A stretch of DNA of 64,000 nucleotides, taken from contig JAQUBZ010000008.1 of assembly GCA_028686425.1 (NCBI GenBank), positions 1-64,000 of the forward strand, read 5' to 3'. Positions 9,527 to 21,132 of the stretch are shown here, piece after piece. Position numbers and translations under genes: made by a program. Position 1 is the stretch's first letter. The number at the start of each line of letters is the position of its first letter. Source of the DNA: Bacteroidales bacterium (lineage in GTDB: Bacteria; Bacteroidota; Bacteroidia; Bacteroidales; UBA932). Under the pieces are notes generated by a model that searched no databases, was not told the DNA's origin, and worked only from the letters and a program-made list of their open reading frames with translations.

Positions 9527-12151
9527 ATGAAAAAACGTTATTTTATTCTTTGTTTGGCGTTCATTACTATGCTGTTAGGTTGCAATAAGGAGATAGAAAC
9601 GCCAAATACAAATAGTGATATTCCTTTAATATTGAATAATCTTTCTGTATATAAGGCCGCTCCAGGACATATACGTGTAAAAATGGAGGAGGAAATAGTT
9701 AATACACAATCACTATCAAATACATTATCCGATTTGAACATTATTTCAGTGGAGAGAACATTTCCGTATTGTGGCAAATTTGAAAAAAGGACAAGGGAAG
9801 AGGGGCTCCATCTGTGGTATGATATTGCATTCGATCAATCTGTGGCCGTTACAAAGGCAGCTTCCGATATTTTAAAGATAAAAGGGGTGAAATATATAGA
9901 GTACATGGTTCCTGCATCTCCAAAGCAGACGGTAACATACCCTTTCAACGACCCTCGTCTTCCGGATCAGTGGCATTACAACAATTCGGGACAGAAAGAT
10001 GGATTTTTACCCGGTGCCGATATTAATCTTTTCAAGGCATGGGAAATAGCTTCGGGAAGTGAAGATATTATTGTTGCAATTGTCGATAACGGTGTCCAAT
10101 ACGAACACGAAGATCTAAAGGACAATATGTGGGTGAATGAGGCTGAATTAAATGGTCGGGATGGTGTGGATGATGACAATAACGGATATATAGATGATGT
10201 ATATGGATATAACTTTACCGTTACCACCGACAATGTGACAATGAACGGACAGATTTCCCCCGGAGATCACGGATCTCATGTTGCCGGAACCGTAGGGGCT
10301 GTCAATAATAACGGAAAAGGCGGTTGCGGCATTGCCGGCGGTGATGGTGTACATAAAGGGGTAAGGCTTATGTGCTGTCAGATGATGCCCGGCGCTGCAT
10401 ATCCTCAGAGAGCCATCAAATATGCTGCAGATAATGGGGCCATCATTGCTCAAAACAGTTGGGGAGCCGATGACGGTCAACTTGCGTCATCTGTTCGTGA
10501 AGCCATAGATTATTTTAATAAGTATGCAGGAGTTGACGAATCCGGCAAGCAGGCAGGCCCGATGAAGGGGGGAATAGTAATCTTTGCGGCAGGCAATGAA
10601 AATACAGATAAGTGCTATCCTGCAATGTATGAAGGGACAATGGCTGTCGCTGCTCTCGGAGCAAGCAATATCAAGGCCTCTTATTCCAACTTCGGGGAAT
10701 GGGTTGACATTTCTGCTCCCGGCGGAGATTCAAATCCTTACGGACTGGTAATAAGTTGTTTAGCTGAAAAAGACAAATATGGCGGAATGGGAGGTACATC
10801 ACAGGCCTGTCCTCATGTATCGGGAATTGCCGCCCTTGCTGTCGAACATTTCGGGGGACCCGGATTTACGCGCGATATGTTGTGGAATCTGCTAATCAAC
10901 GGTACACGTAATATTGATGAATACAATCCCGGATATATAGGGAAACTTGGTGCAGGGTTGATAGATGCTCATGCTGTCCTTTATTCTGAAGGGCAGATTC
11001 CTCCTCTTCCGGTCGATAATATAAATATATCGGTAAAATCCAATTTTATTACTTTGGATTGGATTGTCCCTACGGATGAAGATAGTAATAAAGCATCATG
11101 GTTCGACATATATTACAGCAAATCATCTCTATCCAAACTCGATTTGACACAGGAACTTCCCGAAGGAGTCACAAAAGTGAAAATAGGTGCAGGAACTCGT
11201 CATGCCGGAGAGAAGATTGAAACCACGATTTCAGAGCTCGAATTTATGAGAGAGTACTATTTCAGGATAGATGCTTACGACAATTCAAACAACCATGCAG
11301 GGTTGTCAAAACAGGTTTCCGCATCAACAAAGACCAATACCATCCCTGTGATTACTCCTCTTGACGGGACAGACATCGTGCTAAAAGCTCACGAGTCCAA
11401 AGAGATGGCATTCAGACTTTTTGATGCAGACGGACATCCCCTTTCAATATCGTTGGAGACGGAACCTGATGCAAAAGGGATAAGAGCCAAAAAGAGCAAT
11501 GATACTACAGCTGTCATTTCTATAAATGGTAAAAGCATAGCTGCCGGAAAATATTCGGCCAAACTTATTCTTTCCGATTCGTATGATGAAGTTTCTGTCA
11601 ATATGACATACGAGGTGTTACCCAATCATGCTCCACGCATGATTAAACAGTTTGACAATCTGTATATAGACAGTAAAGGCAAGATTGTCGATTTTAACAT
11701 GAATGATTATTTTGTCGATGATGACGGGGAAGTTTTGACATTTACCGCTCAATCATTGGCGACAACTACTGTCGTCAAAACCGCATTCAGCAATAATATT
11801 CTGAATGTAACGGGCAATTGGTATGGTACTGCATCCATCAGCGTTATAGCGACTGACGGTTTGAATGCAAGTTGCAGCGCCACACTTGACGTTCTCGTAA
11901 GGGATGGATCACAGGAGATTGACTTATATCCTAATCCTGTATCGGATAGATTGAATATCCGCATGGCGGAGTCTGAAAATGCAAAGGTGACTATATATTC
12001 AACCTACGGGAGCAAGGTTATCGAGCAAGATATATCGATTTCGCTATTTGTGCCGGCTGTAATTGACGTTAAATCACTTCAATCCGGCAACTATGTCGTG
12101 GTTATTGACCTCGGCGACCGGCAGATTAAAAGAAATATTGTCAAACTATAA
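9527..12151 (+). CDS. Subtilisin-like (S8) secreted serine protease with type IX sorting domain
   Basis: 874 residues. The S8 catalytic triad is visible: Asp in VAIVDNGVQ (about 187), His in GDHGSHVAGTVG (about 248) and Ser in GGTSQACPHVSG (about 425). An N-terminal prodomain precedes the catalytic part. Then come fibronectin-III-like and cadherin-like beta modules (about 490-790) and a C-terminal domain of about 75 residues beginning IDLYPNPVSDRLNI and ending VVVIDLGDRQIKRNIVKL, the form of type IX (Por) sorting signals. The N-terminus carries a lipobox-like MLLGC. A lipoprotein signal together with a type IX tail is unusual, because the tail is normally cut and replaced by a surface anchor. 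The next gene is a PorV/PorQ-like barrel 2 bp away. The protease probably acts at the cell surface on host or dietary protein. Confidence 0.9.
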   Translation: MKKRYFILCLAFITMLLGCNKEIETPNTNSDIPLILNNLSVYKAAPGHIRVKMEEEIVNTQSLSNTLSDLNIISVERTFPYCGKFEKRTREEGLHLWYDIAFDQSVAVTKAASDILKIKGVKYIEYMVPASPKQTVTYPFNDPRLPDQWHYNNSGQKDGFLPGADINLFKAWEIASGSEDIIVAIVDNGVQYEHEDLKDNMWVNEAELNGRDGVDDDNNGYIDDVYGYNFTVTTDNVTMNGQISPGDHGSHVAGTVGAVNNNGKGGCGIAGGDGVHKGVRLMCCQMMPGAAYPQRAIKYAADNGAIIAQNSWGADDGQLASSVREAIDYFNKYAGVDESGKQAGPMKGGIVIFAAGNENTDKCYPAMYEGTMAVAALGASNIKASYSNFGEWVDISAPGGDSNPYGLVISCLAEKDKYGGMGGTSQACPHVSGIAALAVEHFGGPGFTRDMLWNLLINGTRNIDEYNPGYIGKLGAGLIDAHAVLYSEGQIPPLPVDNINISVKSNFITLDWIVPTDEDSNKASWFDIYYSKSSLSKLDLTQELPEGVTKVKIGAGTRHAGEKIETTISELEFMREYYFRIDAYDNSNNHAGLSKQVSASTKTNTIPVITPLDGTDIVLKAHESKEMAFRLFDADGHPLSISLETEPDAKGIRAKKSNDTTAVISINGKSIAAGKYSAKLILSDSYDEVSVNMTYEVLPNHAPRMIKQFDNLYIDSKGKIVDFNMNDYFVDDDGEVLTFTAQSLATTTVVKTAFSNNILNVTGNWYGTASISVIATDGLNASCSATLDVLVRDGSQEIDLYPNPVSDRLNIRMAESENAKVTIYSTYGSKVIEQDISISLFVPAVIDVKSLQSGNYVVVIDLGDRQIKRNIVKL

Positions 12152-12153
12152 AC

Positions 12154-13077
12154 ATGAATAATATGAAAAAACACATAATAACATTAACCCTCTTTCTTGC
12201 AGTGGTATCGATGCAAGGTCAATCTCTTTCGTTTTTGAATATTACTTCAGATGCCGGAATGTCTGCCATCGGCGGTGCATCGGTTGCAATGAAAAGTGAT
12301 TATGCTGCAATCTACAACAATCCGGCAGCTATGTCGTTGTCAACGAGAACGCTTGCTGTAGGAGCTTCTTACGGAATGTGGCAGCCAAAAGTCAATAATA
12401 ACACGATAATGTCATTTTCAGGATATTATAAAATAGGAGAGAGGCTTGGTATAGGATTGGGCGGAAGATACTTTACATTTCCGGAGTATAATATTACAGA
12501 TAATACAGGTTACGTCAAAGGAACATACTCACCTAAGGACTATTCTGTGGATTTGGGTGTTTCGTATTCGATTGTTTCAAATCTTTCCGTGGGAGCCACT
12601 ATAAGATACATAAGTTCCGATCTTGGAGGAACAAAGGCTACAAATGCAATCGGGGCCGATGTTGCAATTATGTACAAAATCAAAGAACTTGACATTGCAT
12701 TGGCAGCAACTAATCTGGGAACTAAAATCAATTACGGTTCGGCCGATTATTCCCTTCCGTCCATGATAAAGGGGGGAGTCTCTTACTGCAGAGATTTGTC
12801 TCAAAAGCATAATGTCACATTGAGCGTAGAAGGGGATTACCTGCTATATAGTAGTGCATTTATGGCCGGTCTCGGAGTAAAATATTCCTATAATGATATG
12901 ATTTCAATCGGAGCAGGATACCATTATGGGGCTGATGATAAGGCTGTACCGAGCTGTGCTTCAGTCGGAATGGGCTTCAAATTGTATGGTATAGCCGTAA
13001 ATGGTTCATATTTGCTTCCTATTGGCAATGACATACTTAAAAATACAATAATGATAACGCTCAGTTACGAATTGTAA
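12154..13077 (+). CDS. PorV/PorQ-like outer-membrane beta-barrel protein
   Basis: 307 residues with signal peptide (MKKHIITLTLFLAVVSMQGQ) and a FadL-related barrel. The opening GMSAIGGASVAMKSDYAAIYNNPAAM is the mark of the PorV/PorQ family of type IX secretion proteins, which hold or modify cargo after it crosses the outer membrane. Alternating short strands continue to the C-terminal Leu. Translation may start at 12154 or at the second ATG (12163). It is 2 bp from the protease gene carrying a type IX sorting domain, so a role in handling that cargo is a fair inference. I cannot decide between PorV and PorQ type, and no core type IX genes (porK, L, M, N) are in the window. Confidence 0.78.
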   Translation: MNNMKKHIITLTLFLAVVSMQGQSLSFLNITSDAGMSAIGGASVAMKSDYAAIYNNPAAMSLSTRTLAVGASYGMWQPKVNNNTIMSFSGYYKIGERLGIGLGGRYFTFPEYNITDNTGYVKGTYSPKDYSVDLGVSYSIVSNLSVGATIRYISSDLGGTKATNAIGADVAIMYKIKELDIALAATNLGTKINYGSADYSLPSMIKGGVSYCRDLSQKHNVTLSVEGDYLLYSSAFMAGLGVKYSYNDMISIGAGYHYGADDKAVPSCASVGMGFKLYGIAVNGSYLLPIGNDILKNTIMITLSYEL

Positions 13078-13117
13078 ATTAAAACGAAAAAATTAGCGTT
13101 TATTTTCAATAAATAGC

Positions 13118-13125
13118 TATCTTTG
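13118..13125 (+). promoter_or_regulatory. Possible -7 promoter element of murI-hppA
   Basis: TATCTTTG fits TAnnTTTG and stands 17 bp before the murI ATG. No clean TTTG is present about 20 bp upstream, so this is a partial match. Confidence 0.45.
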
Positions 13126-13142
13126 TTAGATATAAAAAAGCA

Positions 13143-13925
13143 ATGATAGGCATTTTCGATTCCGGTGTTGGCGGTTTATCCGTTTGGCGTGAGCTCATTA
13201 CGCTTATGCCGGGAGAGGATTATGTTTACGTTTCCGACAGCGGTAATTGTCCATACGGTCCCAAATCGGCCGATTTTATCATAGAGAGGGCATCTGCAAT
13301 CACTGAATTTTTGATAAAACGCGGAGCGGAGATTATTGTTGTGGCTTGCAATACGGCCACAGCCGGTGCCATTGCTTATTTGAGAGCACATTATTCAATA
13401 TCGTTTGTTGGGATGGAACCTGCGCTGAAACCTGCTGCATTATGCTCCAAGAGTGGAGTGGTAGGGGTTTTAGCAACTAAGGGAACGTTTAAGGGGAAGC
13501 TTTATCTTGACACTTTGGCGCGCTTTGCGAACGAGGTTCAAGTGATTTCACAAGTCGGAGAAGGCTTGGTCGAATCGGTAGAAAAAGGAATATTAGAGGG
13601 TCTTCAGGTGGAGACCCTTTTGCATCACTGTATGGACCCAATGCTTGAGGCGGGTGCAGATCACATAGTGCTGGGATGCACACATTACCCTTTTCTGATG
13701 GAATCGATGAGAAAAATCGCAGGTGATAAAGTCGTCCTTGTCAATCCTGCTCCGGCAGTAGCCAGACAGGCTCAAAAGGTATTGTCACAAATACGACCTA
13801 TTAACAATAATCATATCGGTAATATTGAATTCTATTCAACGGGAGATGTCAAGGTGCTACAACTTCTGGCACGTAAGATAAACGATTCCATTCCGCTATC
13901 AGATTTTCAAAATATTATTATTTAA
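13143..13925 (+). CDS. murI: Glutamate racemase
   Basis: 260 residues, normal for the family. It makes D-glutamate for peptidoglycan in the cytoplasm. The N-terminal IGIFDSGVGGLSVW loop and the two catalytic cysteines, in VACNTATA (about 70) and LGCTHYPF (about 180), are all present. The hppA gene starts 15 bp downstream, so the two probably share a transcript. Confidence 0.97.
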   Translation: MIGIFDSGVGGLSVWRELITLMPGEDYVYVSDSGNCPYGPKSADFIIERASAITEFLIKRGAEIIVVACNTATAGAIAYLRAHYSISFVGMEPALKPAALCSKSGVVGVLATKGTFKGKLYLDTLARFANEVQVISQVGEGLVESVEKGILEGLQVETLLHHCMDPMLEAGADHIVLGCTHYPFLMESMRKIAGDKVVLVNPAPAVARQAQKVLSQIRPINNNHIGNIEFYSTGDVKVLQLLARKINDSIPLSDFQNIII

Positions 13926-13940
13926 TTATTAACTTATTTT

Positions 13941-16148
13941 ATGACTACACTATTTTATTTAGTTCCCGTTGCCGCAATTTTGGCTTTAGTGTTTGCCTAC
14001 ATCTTCTATAGGCAGATGAAGAAAGAGAGTGAAGGTACTCCGACCATGAAAGAGATTGCAGCACACGTTAGAAAAGGAGCAATGGCTTATTTGAAGCAAC
14101 AGTACAAAGTTGTCACTATTGTCTTTATTATTCTTGCACTGTTTTTTGCCGTGTTGGCGTATGGATTTCATGTTCAGAACACCTGGGTTCCATTTGCATT
14201 CCTGACAGGAGGTTTTTTCTCGGGACTTGCCGGTTTTATTGGCATGCGTACCGCTACAAGCGCGTCTGCACGTACTGCCAATGCTGCTCAAAATTCTCTG
14301 AATGCCGGACTTAAAGTTGCTTTTCGTTCGGGAGCAGTTATGGGGCTCACAGTTGTGGGACTTGGATTGTTGGATATTTCCGTATGGTATCTGGTACTTA
14401 ATTTCTTTGTTCATGAGACTACTCCGGAACAAAAAATGGTTGTCATTACCACCACAATGTTGACTTTCGGAATGGGAGCTTCTACTCAGGCCCTGTTTGC
14501 CCGTGTCGGTGGAGGTATTTATACCAAGGCTGCCGATGTGGGAGCCGATCTTGTGGGTAAGGTTGAAGCGGGTATTCCTGAAGATGACCCGCGTAACCCC
14601 GCTACAATCGCAGATAACGTAGGTGATAACGTAGGTGATGTCGCAGGAATGGGAGCCGACTTGTACGAATCATATTGCGGTTCGGTGCTTGCAACTGCTG
14701 CTCTTGGCGCATCTGCTTTTTATTCAAGAGGTTATGGGGTACAAATGAATGCCGTGTTCGCTCCCATGCTGATTGCTGCAATCGGTATAATACTTTCAAT
14801 CATTGGTATATATACTGTCCGTACCAAGGAAAATGCAGGCATGAAGCAGCTTCTCAAGTCTTTGAGCTTTGGAGTTAATTTGAGTTCCGTACTGATTGCT
14901 GTTGCAACATTCGGCATCCTATATCTGCTAAAACTTGAAAATTGGCAGTGGATATCATGTTCCGTAATTGTCGGTCTTGTTGCAGGTATAATTATCGGAC
15001 AATCAACCGAATACTATACATCTCACTCATATAAGCCTACCCAAAAAGTGGCTCACAGCTCTAAAACGGGTCCTGCTACCGTAATCATTTCGGGTATCGG
15101 TCTCGGTATGATTTCGACCGCCATTCCTGTAATCACTATAGGTCTTGCAATTATTTTTGCATTCTTGTTTGCGATTCGTTTTGACGTTACCAATATGCTG
15201 ACTGCTCAAAATCTGAGTTTGGGACTTTATGGTATCGGTATTGCCGCTGTCGGAATGCTTTCAACACTTGGTATAACTTTGGCTACGGATGCTTACGGCC
15301 CGATTGCCGACAATGCCGGTGGAAATGCGGAGATGAGCAAACTTGACCCGGAAGTTCGCAAAAGGACCGATGTGCTTGATGCTCTCGGAAATACAACAGC
15401 TGCAACAGGCAAGGGATTTGCAATCGGTTCGGCAGCTCTTACAGCTTTGGCTCTGCTTGCTTCTTATCTTGAAGAGATCAAAATAGGCCTTGTACATCTC
15501 GGACAGACAGTCATTGATGTTGCCGGCCGCCAGATTGAGGTAGTACAGGCTACAATTCCCGATCTGATGGAATACTATCAGGTCAACCTGATGAATCCGA
15601 AAGTTCTTGTCGGAATGTTTATCGGAGCCATGATGTCCTTCCTGTTCTGCGGTTTGACAATGAACGCCGTGGGACGTGCTGCAGAAAAGATGGTAGAGGA
15701 AGTAAGAAGACAGTTCCGTGAAATTAAAGGTATTCTCACAGGGAATGCCACCCCGGATTATGCACGTTGCGTGGAAATCTCTACAAAAGGGGCACAGCAT
15801 GAAATGTTGTTCCCATCTATTCTTGCAATTATTGCTCCTATTTTAACAGGTATTATTTTCGGAGTTTCAGGTGTTATGGGACTTCTGGTCGGTGGATTGA
15901 GTTCAGGATTTGTTCTTGCAATCTTCATGGCCAACTCAGGTGGAGCGTGGGATAATGCAAAGAAATATGTTGAAGAGGGCAATCTCGGCGGCAAAGGTTC
16001 AGAATCTCATAAGGCAACTATCGTAGGAGATACGGTAGGTGATCCTTTCAAAGATACTTCGGGACCTTCATTGAATATCCTGATCAAACTTATGTCAATG
16101 GTCTCAATAGTGATGGCAGGTTTGACAGTAGCATTCAGCTTAATGTAA
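13941..16148 (+). CDS. hppA: Membrane-bound ion-translocating pyrophosphatase, K+-dependent type
   Basis: 735 residues with about 16 membrane segments. It hydrolyses cytoplasmic pyrophosphate and uses the energy to pump H+ or Na+ out. The substrate motifs are clear: [20 protein letters not shown] with [15 protein letters not shown], and the C-terminal [15 protein letters not shown]. The segment [10 protein letters not shown] has Ala where K+-independent enzymes carry Lys, so this should be the K+-dependent class, which includes the Na+ pumps. I cannot decide between H+ and Na+ from the residues seen. It is common in anaerobic Bacteroidota, which save ATP this way. A strong terminator follows 17 bp after the stop. 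Confidence 0.96.
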   Translation: MTTLFYLVPVAAILALVFAYIFYRQMKKESEGTPTMKEIAAHVRKGAMAYLKQQYKVVTIVFIILALFFAVLAYGFHVQNTWVPFAFLTGGFFSGLAGFIGMRTATSASARTANAAQNSLNAGLKVAFRSGAVMGLTVVGLGLLDISVWYLVLNFFVHETTPEQKMVVITTTMLTFGMGASTQALFARVGGGIYTKAADVGADLVGKVEAGIPEDDPRNPATIADNVGDNVGDVAGMGADLYESYCGSVLATAALGASAFYSRGYGVQMNAVFAPMLIAAIGIILSIIGIYTVRTKENAGMKQLLKSLSFGVNLSSVLIAVATFGILYLLKLENWQWISCSVIVGLVAGIIIGQSTEYYTSHSYKPTQKVAHSSKTGPATVIISGIGLGMISTAIPVITIGLAIIFAFLFAIRFDVTNMLTAQNLSLGLYGIGIAAVGMLSTLGITLATDAYGPIADNAGGNAEMSKLDPEVRKRTDVLDALGNTTAATGKGFAIGSAALTALALLASYLEEIKIGLVHLGQTVIDVAGRQIEVVQATIPDLMEYYQVNLMNPKVLVGMFIGAMMSFLFCGLTMNAVGRAAEKMVEEVRRQFREIKGILTGNATPDYARCVEISTKGAQHEMLFPSILAIIAPILTGIIFGVSGVMGLLVGGLSSGFVLAIFMANSGGAWDNAKKYVEEGNLGGKGSESHKATIVGDTVGDPFKDTSGPSLNILIKLMSMVSIVMAGLTVAFSLM

Positions 16149-16164
16149 TTATTTATCGCGCATT

Positions 16165-16196
16165 AAAAAACCCTTCGAAAACTCGGAGGGTTTTTT
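16165..16196. terminator. Bidirectional intrinsic terminator between hppA and the gamma carbonic anhydrase gene
   Basis: AAAAAACCC(T)TCG - loop - CGGAGGGTTTTTT, with A and T runs on both sides. It can serve the convergent genes on each flank. Confidence 0.85.
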
Positions 16197-16229
16197 ATTG
16201 TGCTTACAGCCACATGTGCTGCTAACCGC

Positions 16230-16736
16230 CTATTTGTACCACTCTTTATACATCATGTATCCTTGAGCATTTTTGTGCGCTGCAGCTGCAATTTCTTCAG
16301 AGCCTTCCTTGACTTTTTTGGCGGGAACGCCTGCATATACTCCCGAATCAAGTTGAGCATTGCTCAGTACGACAGCTCCTGCCGCAATGATAGTATTGTC
16401 ATCGATTACGGCATTGTCCATCAATATGGCGCCCATTCCCACAAGTACATCGTTTCCCACTTTTGCACCGTGAATTACGGCATTGTGCCCTACAGATACG
16501 TCATTGCCAATCTCGGCGATCGACCTTTTGTATAGTGTGTGAACCACGGCTCCATCCTGAATATTGACTCTGTTGCCTATTTTAATGGTATTGACATCAC
16601 CTCTGAGCACTGCTCCGTACCATATACTGCAGTCGTCTCCAATAGTTACATCTCCTATGATTACAGCATTTTCAGCTATAAAACAGCGTTCTCCTATTTT
16701 TGGAGTAATGCCGTTCAGTTCTCTAATAATTGCCAT
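16230..16736 (-). CDS. Gamma carbonic anhydrase-like hexapeptide-repeat protein
   Basis: 168 residues that fold as a left-handed beta-helix, seen in the run of [LIV]G-x-x-x hexapeptides from IGERCFIAENAVIIGDV to AVIDDNTIIAAGAVV. The candidate metal-binding histidines of the gamma class are present, in AVVHTLYK, VSVGHNAV and AVIHGAKV. The family (YrdA/PaaY-like) forms trimers and binds Zn or Fe; some members hydrate CO2 and others have no proven activity. It is transcribed alone, facing hppA across a shared terminator. Confidence 0.88.
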   Translation of the reverse strand: MAIIRELNGITPKIGERCFIAENAVIIGDVTIGDDCSIWYGAVLRGDVNTIKIGNRVNIQDGAVVHTLYKRSIAEIGNDVSVGHNAVIHGAKVGNDVLVGMGAILMDNAVIDDNTIIAAGAVVLSNAQLDSGVYAGVPAKKVKEGSEEIAAAAHKNAQGYMMYKEWYK

Positions 16737-16786
16737 TTTCTAAAAATTTGTGCAAAAATATAAAAAAGAGCTTTCAATAAAGATAA

Positions 16787-16820
16787 AACCCCGAAAGTTT
16801 TTCTCTTCCGGGGTCTTATC
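16787..16820 (-). terminator. Intrinsic terminator of the rpoBC operon
   Basis: On the minus strand: ACCCCGGAAG, short loop, CTTTCGGGGT, then a T-rich tail. It starts 19 bp after the rpoC stop and ends the long ribosomal/RNA polymerase transcript. Confidence 0.85.
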
Positions 16821-16838
16821 AATCAATATAGATTCAAC

Positions 16839-19800
16839 TTAATCTTTTTTGGATTTGGTCATTTTCTGATAGTCATCCATAGAGGCGACAATCAGTTTGT
16901 CAAATGCACGCTGACCTGTTCCGGCAGGAATAAGGTGCCCGCAGATGACGTTCTCTTTCAAACCTTCAAGAGTATCGACTTTACCGCGGATAGCAGCCTC
17001 ACTCAAGACTTTTGTGGTCTCCTGGAATGATGCAGCCGACATAAAGCTGTTAGTCCTCAAAGCGGCACGCGTAATACCTTGCAATACCTGATCCGATGTT
17101 GCAGGGATGGCATCGCGAGCTTCAACCGTCTTGAGATCCTGACGTTTCAGAATAGAGTTTTCATCACGCAATTTGCGCAACGAAACAATCTGTCCCGGAT
17201 GTAATTCTTTGGAATCACCTGCGTCAAGGACGACTTTCTTGTCGAAAATATCATCATTTTCAGTCATGAATTCCCATTTGTCAACGAGTTGTTCAGGCAG
17301 GAAGCGGGTATCGCCCGGATCTACAATCTGCACTTTGCGCATCATCTGTCTGACAATAATTTCAAAGTGTTTGTCGTTGATTTTTACCCCCTGCATACGA
17401 TAGACTTCCTGAATTTCATTGACGATATATTCCTGAACTTTGATAGGTCCCTGAATATTAAGAATATCGGTAGGAGAAATAGCTCCGTCTGACAAAGGCA
17501 TACCTGCTCTGACATAGTCATTTTCCTGTACAAGAATCTGTTTTGACAGAGGTACAAGATATGATTTCTGTTCGCCGCTCTTCGATTTGATGATAATCTC
17601 TCTGTTACCGCGCTTGTTCTTACCCATTACAACTTCACCGTTGATTTCGGATACAATTGCAGGGTTGGAAGGATTTCTTGCTTCAAACAATTCGGTGACA
17701 CGTGGAAGACCACCTGTAATATCGCCCGATTTACCGATGGCGCGTGGAATCTTGACAATAATATCCCCTGTCTTGATGGTCTGTCCATTCTCGACCATGA
17801 TGTGAGCACCGACAGGCAGGTTGTATTGTTTCAATTCATTGCCTTCACCATCTGTAATTTTGATGGTAGGGTTCTTTGACTTGTCTCGAGACTCGATGAT
17901 TACCTTTTCACGGTGGATAGAATATTCATCGGCAGCCTCTTCTCTGAAAGTAACACCATCAATCAGGCTGTCATATTGAACTTGACCTGATATTTCCGAA
18001 ATGGTGAGTGCGTTGTAGGCATCCCATTTACAAATCAAATCACCTTTCTTCACAATTGCATCATTCTTCTGGAACAACTCTGCACCATAAGGGATGTTGT
18101 ATTGAGAAAGGGTAATGTCAGTATTAATATCGGAGATGGTCATTTCTGCGGTACGTCCGACAACAATTTCGTGTTCGCCGGAGTCGTCAACCTTGGTGAT
18201 GGTCTTCAACTCTTCAAATTTGAGCTTACCTTCGTATCTCGATTTGATTTCACTTTCGGAAGCAATGTTGGAAGCGGTACCACCGACGTGGAATGTACGC
18301 AATGTCAACTGTGTACCCGGTTCACCGATTGATTGTGCAGCAATTACTCCGACAACTTCACCTTGTTCAACCATTCTGCCGGTTGCAAGATTACGTCCGT
18401 AACATTTGGCGCAAACACCTTTACGAGATTCGCATGTCAATACCGAGCGGATTTCCACCTGTTCGATTGGAAGTTTTTCGATTTGGTCTGCAATATCTTC
18501 AGTAATCTGCTCTCCTGCACTTAATATTTTTTCAGCGGTAAGAGGGTTGTAAATGTCATGGACAGATGTCCTGCCGAGGATTCTCTCACCTAAAGATTCA
18601 ACTATTTCATCTTTGTTCTTTATGGCTGTTGCAACAAGGCCTCTCAATGTACCACAATCTTCTTCATTGATGATGACATCATGCGACACGTCAACAAGAC
18701 GGCGTGTCAGATAACCGGCATCTGCTGTCTTCAAAGCGGTATCGGCAAGACCTTTACGTGCACCATGGGTAGATATGAAGTATTCAAGAACCGACAATCC
18801 CTCTTTAAAGTTGGCCAAGATAGGGTTTTCGATAATTTCTGCTCCCTGAGCGCCGGATTTCTGAGGTTTTGCCATCAGACCACGCATACCGCACAGCTGA
18901 CGAATCTGCTCTTTAGATCCACGGGCTCCGGAATCCAACATCATATATACAGGGTTGAATCCCTGATTGTCATTTTTAATCTGTTCCTCCACAATCTTGG
19001 TAAGGGAGTTATTGGTCTTGGTCCATACGTCGATGATTTGGTTGTATCTTTCATTGTTGGTGATAAGACCCATATCAAAGCTTGATTGGATGGATTCAAC
19101 CTCATCGTACCCGGCCTTGACAAGTTGTGCTTTTTCAGCAGGGATAATTACGTCACCGAGGTTGAAAGACAAACCGCCCTGGAATGCCATTCGATAACCG
19201 AGATTCTTTATATCGTCAAGGAATTGAGCTGTTCTCGCAACTCCTGTTGCTTTAAGTACTGTGCCGATAATATCTCTCAGTGATTTTTTCTTCAACAATT
19301 CATTGATATATCCTACTTCTTTAGGAACCACCTGATTGAACATTACCTTTCCAACTGTTGTATTCACAAGATGGAAACCTTTACTTTCATCACACATATC
19401 GATTGGAAGACGAACTTGTACTTTTGCCTGGAGTTCCACTCTCTTTTCGTTATACGCAATAATTGCCTCTTCAGGTCCATAAAATTTCATTCCTTCTCCT
19501 TTCGCACCGCTTCTCTCCTTTGTAATATAATAAAGACCAAGCACCATATCCTGTGAAGGTACGGTAATAGGAGCTCCGTTGGCAGGGTTAAGGATGTTGT
19601 GAGATCCGAGCATCAGAAGCTGGGCTTCAAGCACTGCAGCATTTCCCAATGGAAGATGGACTGCCATCTGGTCACCATCAAAGTCGGCGTTGAATGCCGT
19701 ACATGCAAGAGGGTGGAGCTGAATGGCTTTTCCTTCAATCATTTTAGGCTGGAATGCCTGAATACCAAGTCTGTGCAATGTAGGAGCACGGTTCAGGAGT

Positions 19801-21098
19801 ACAGGGTGTCCTTTCATCACATTTTCAAGAATATCCCAGATTACAGGATCTTTCCTATCTACGATTTTCTTTGCAGACTTAACGGTCTTGACGATTCCTC
19901 TTTCTATTAATTTCCTAATAATAAAAGGTTTGTATAGTTCGGCAGCCATATATTTTGGAAGACCGCATTCGTGCATTTTCAGTTCCGGACCTACAACAAT
20001 TACCGAACGGGCAGAGTAATCGACACGCTTACCAAGCAGATTTTGACGGAAACGTCCTTGTTTACCTTTCAAACTGTCTGACAATGATTTCAGTGTGCGA
20101 TTGGCTTCTGTCTTTACTGCGTTTGATTTGCGTGAATTATCGAACAATGAGTCAACGGCCTCTTGAAGCATACGCTTTTCATTACGGAGGATAACCTCAG
20201 GAGCCTTGATCTCAATCAATCTCTTTAATCTGTTATTACGTATGATGACACGTCTGTAAAGGTCATTCAAATCCGATGTTGCAAAACGTCCGCCATCCAA
20301 TGGAACAAGAGGTCTCAAATCGGGAGGGATGACAGGAATAACTTTCATAATCATCCATTCAGGTTTGTTTATATCTTTGGATTCACGGAAAGCTTCAATC
20401 ACGCTCAAGCGTTTCAGAGCTTCGGCTTTTCTCTGCTGAGATGTTTCATTTTCAGTCTTGTGACGAAGATCGTATGACAGCGCATCCAAATCAATATTTT
20501 TCAACATTGAGTAGATGGCTTCTGCTCCCATCCCCGCAATAAACTTGTTGGGATCGCTATCGTCAAGCAGCTGGTTGTCTTTTGGAAGACCTTCAAGTAC
20601 TTTTAGGTATTCATCCTCCGAAAGAAGGTCCAAATTCTTGATACCTTGTTCAGAGGCCGCTCCTGCCTGCATTACAACGTTTTTCTCGTAGTAGATGATA
20701 GCTTCAAACTTCTTTGACGGAATACCGAGAAGGTAACCTATCTTGTTCGGTGTTGAACGAAAATACCAAATATGAGCTACAGGCACTGTAAGAGTGATGT
20801 GTCCCATACGCTCTCTACGTACTTTTTTCTCAGTAACTTCTACACCGCAACGGTCACAAATAATGCCGCGGTAACGGATTCTCTTGTATTTTCCGCAATG
20901 ACATTCGTAATCCTTTGATGGTCCGAATATTCTCTCACAGAACAATCCGTCTTTTTCCGGCTTGTATGTGCGGTAGTTGACAGTTTCAGGCTTTAGGACT
21001 TCCCCTGAAGAACGTTCAAGTATTTCTTCAGGAGAGGCCAAGCCTATTGTTATTTGGTTGAAATTGCTTTTAACCTTTATCTCTTTCTTAAAAGACAT
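16839..21098 (-). CDS. rpoC: DNA-directed RNA polymerase subunit beta'
   Basis: 1419 residues. It holds the catalytic Mg2+ loop [12 protein letters not shown], the N-terminal zinc ribbon ([19 protein letters not shown]), the second cysteine cluster ([13 protein letters not shown]) and the bridge and trigger helix region ([20 protein letters not shown]). The length is typical for Bacteroidota. It lies 34 bp after rpoB and ends in a Lys-rich tail close to the terminator. Confidence 0.99.
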   Translation of the reverse strand: MSFKKEIKVKSNFNQITIGLASPEEILERSSGEVLKPETVNYRTYKPEKDGLFCERIFGPSKDYECHCGKYKRIRYRGIICDRCGVEVTEKKVRRERMGHITLTVPVAHIWYFRSTPNKIGYLLGIPSKKFEAIIYYEKNVVMQAGAASEQGIKNLDLLSEDEYLKVLEGLPKDNQLLDDSDPNKFIAGMGAEAIYSMLKNIDLDALSYDLRHKTENETSQQRKAEALKRLSVIEAFRESKDINKPEWMIMKVIPVIPPDLRPLVPLDGGRFATSDLNDLYRRVIIRNNRLKRLIEIKAPEVILRNEKRMLQEAVDSLFDNSRKSNAVKTEANRTLKSLSDSLKGKQGRFRQNLLGKRVDYSARSVIVVGPELKMHECGLPKYMAAELYKPFIIRKLIERGIVKTVKSAKKIVDRKDPVIWDILENVMKGHPVLLNRAPTLHRLGIQAFQPKMIEGKAIQLHPLACTAFNADFDGDQMAVHLPLGNAAVLEAQLLMLGSHNILNPANGAPITVPSQDMVLGLYYITKERSGAKGEGMKFYGPEEAIIAYNEKRVELQAKVQVRLPIDMCDESKGFHLVNTTVGKVMFNQVVPKEVGYINELLKKKSLRDIIGTVLKATGVARTAQFLDDIKNLGYRMAFQGGLSFNLGDVIIPAEKAQLVKAGYDEVESIQSSFDMGLITNNERYNQIIDVWTKTNNSLTKIVEEQIKNDNQGFNPVYMMLDSGARGSKEQIRQLCGMRGLMAKPQKSGAQGAEIIENPILANFKEGLSVLEYFISTHGARKGLADTALKTADAGYLTRRLVDVSHDVIINEEDCGTLRGLVATAIKNKDEIVESLGERILGRTSVHDIYNPLTAEKILSAGEQITEDIADQIEKLPIEQVEIRSVLTCESRKGVCAKCYGRNLATGRMVEQGEVVGVIAAQSIGEPGTQLTLRTFHVGGTASNIASESEIKSRYEGKLKFEELKTITKVDDSGEHEIVVGRTAEMTISDINTDITLSQYNIPYGAELFQKNDAIVKKGDLICKWDAYNALTISEISGQVQYDSLIDGVTFREEAADEYSIHREKVIIESRDKSKNPTIKITDGEGNELKQYNLPVGAHIMVENGQTIKTGDIIVKIPRAIGKSGDITGGLPRVTELFEARNPSNPAIVSEINGEVVMGKNKRGNREIIIKSKSGEQKSYLVPLSKQILVQENDYVRAGMPLSDGAISPTDILNIQGPIKVQEYIVNEIQEVYRMQGVKINDKHFEIIVRQMMRKVQIVDPGDTRFLPEQLVDKWEFMTENDDIFDKKVVLDAGDSKELHPGQIVSLRKLRDENSILKRQDLKTVEARDAIPATSDQVLQGITRAALRTNSFMSAASFQETTKVLSEAAIRGKVDTLEGLKENVICGHLIPAGTGQRAFDKLIVASMDDYQKMTKSKKD

Positions 21099-21132
21099 AT
21101 ATTTGTGTTTTAATAGTCAAACAATCAGTGAA

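Noticed and set aside
15261..15800. 179-codon minus-strand ORF inside hppA
   Set aside because: Antisense to conserved pyrophosphatase motifs, Cys/His/Ser-rich with no domain.
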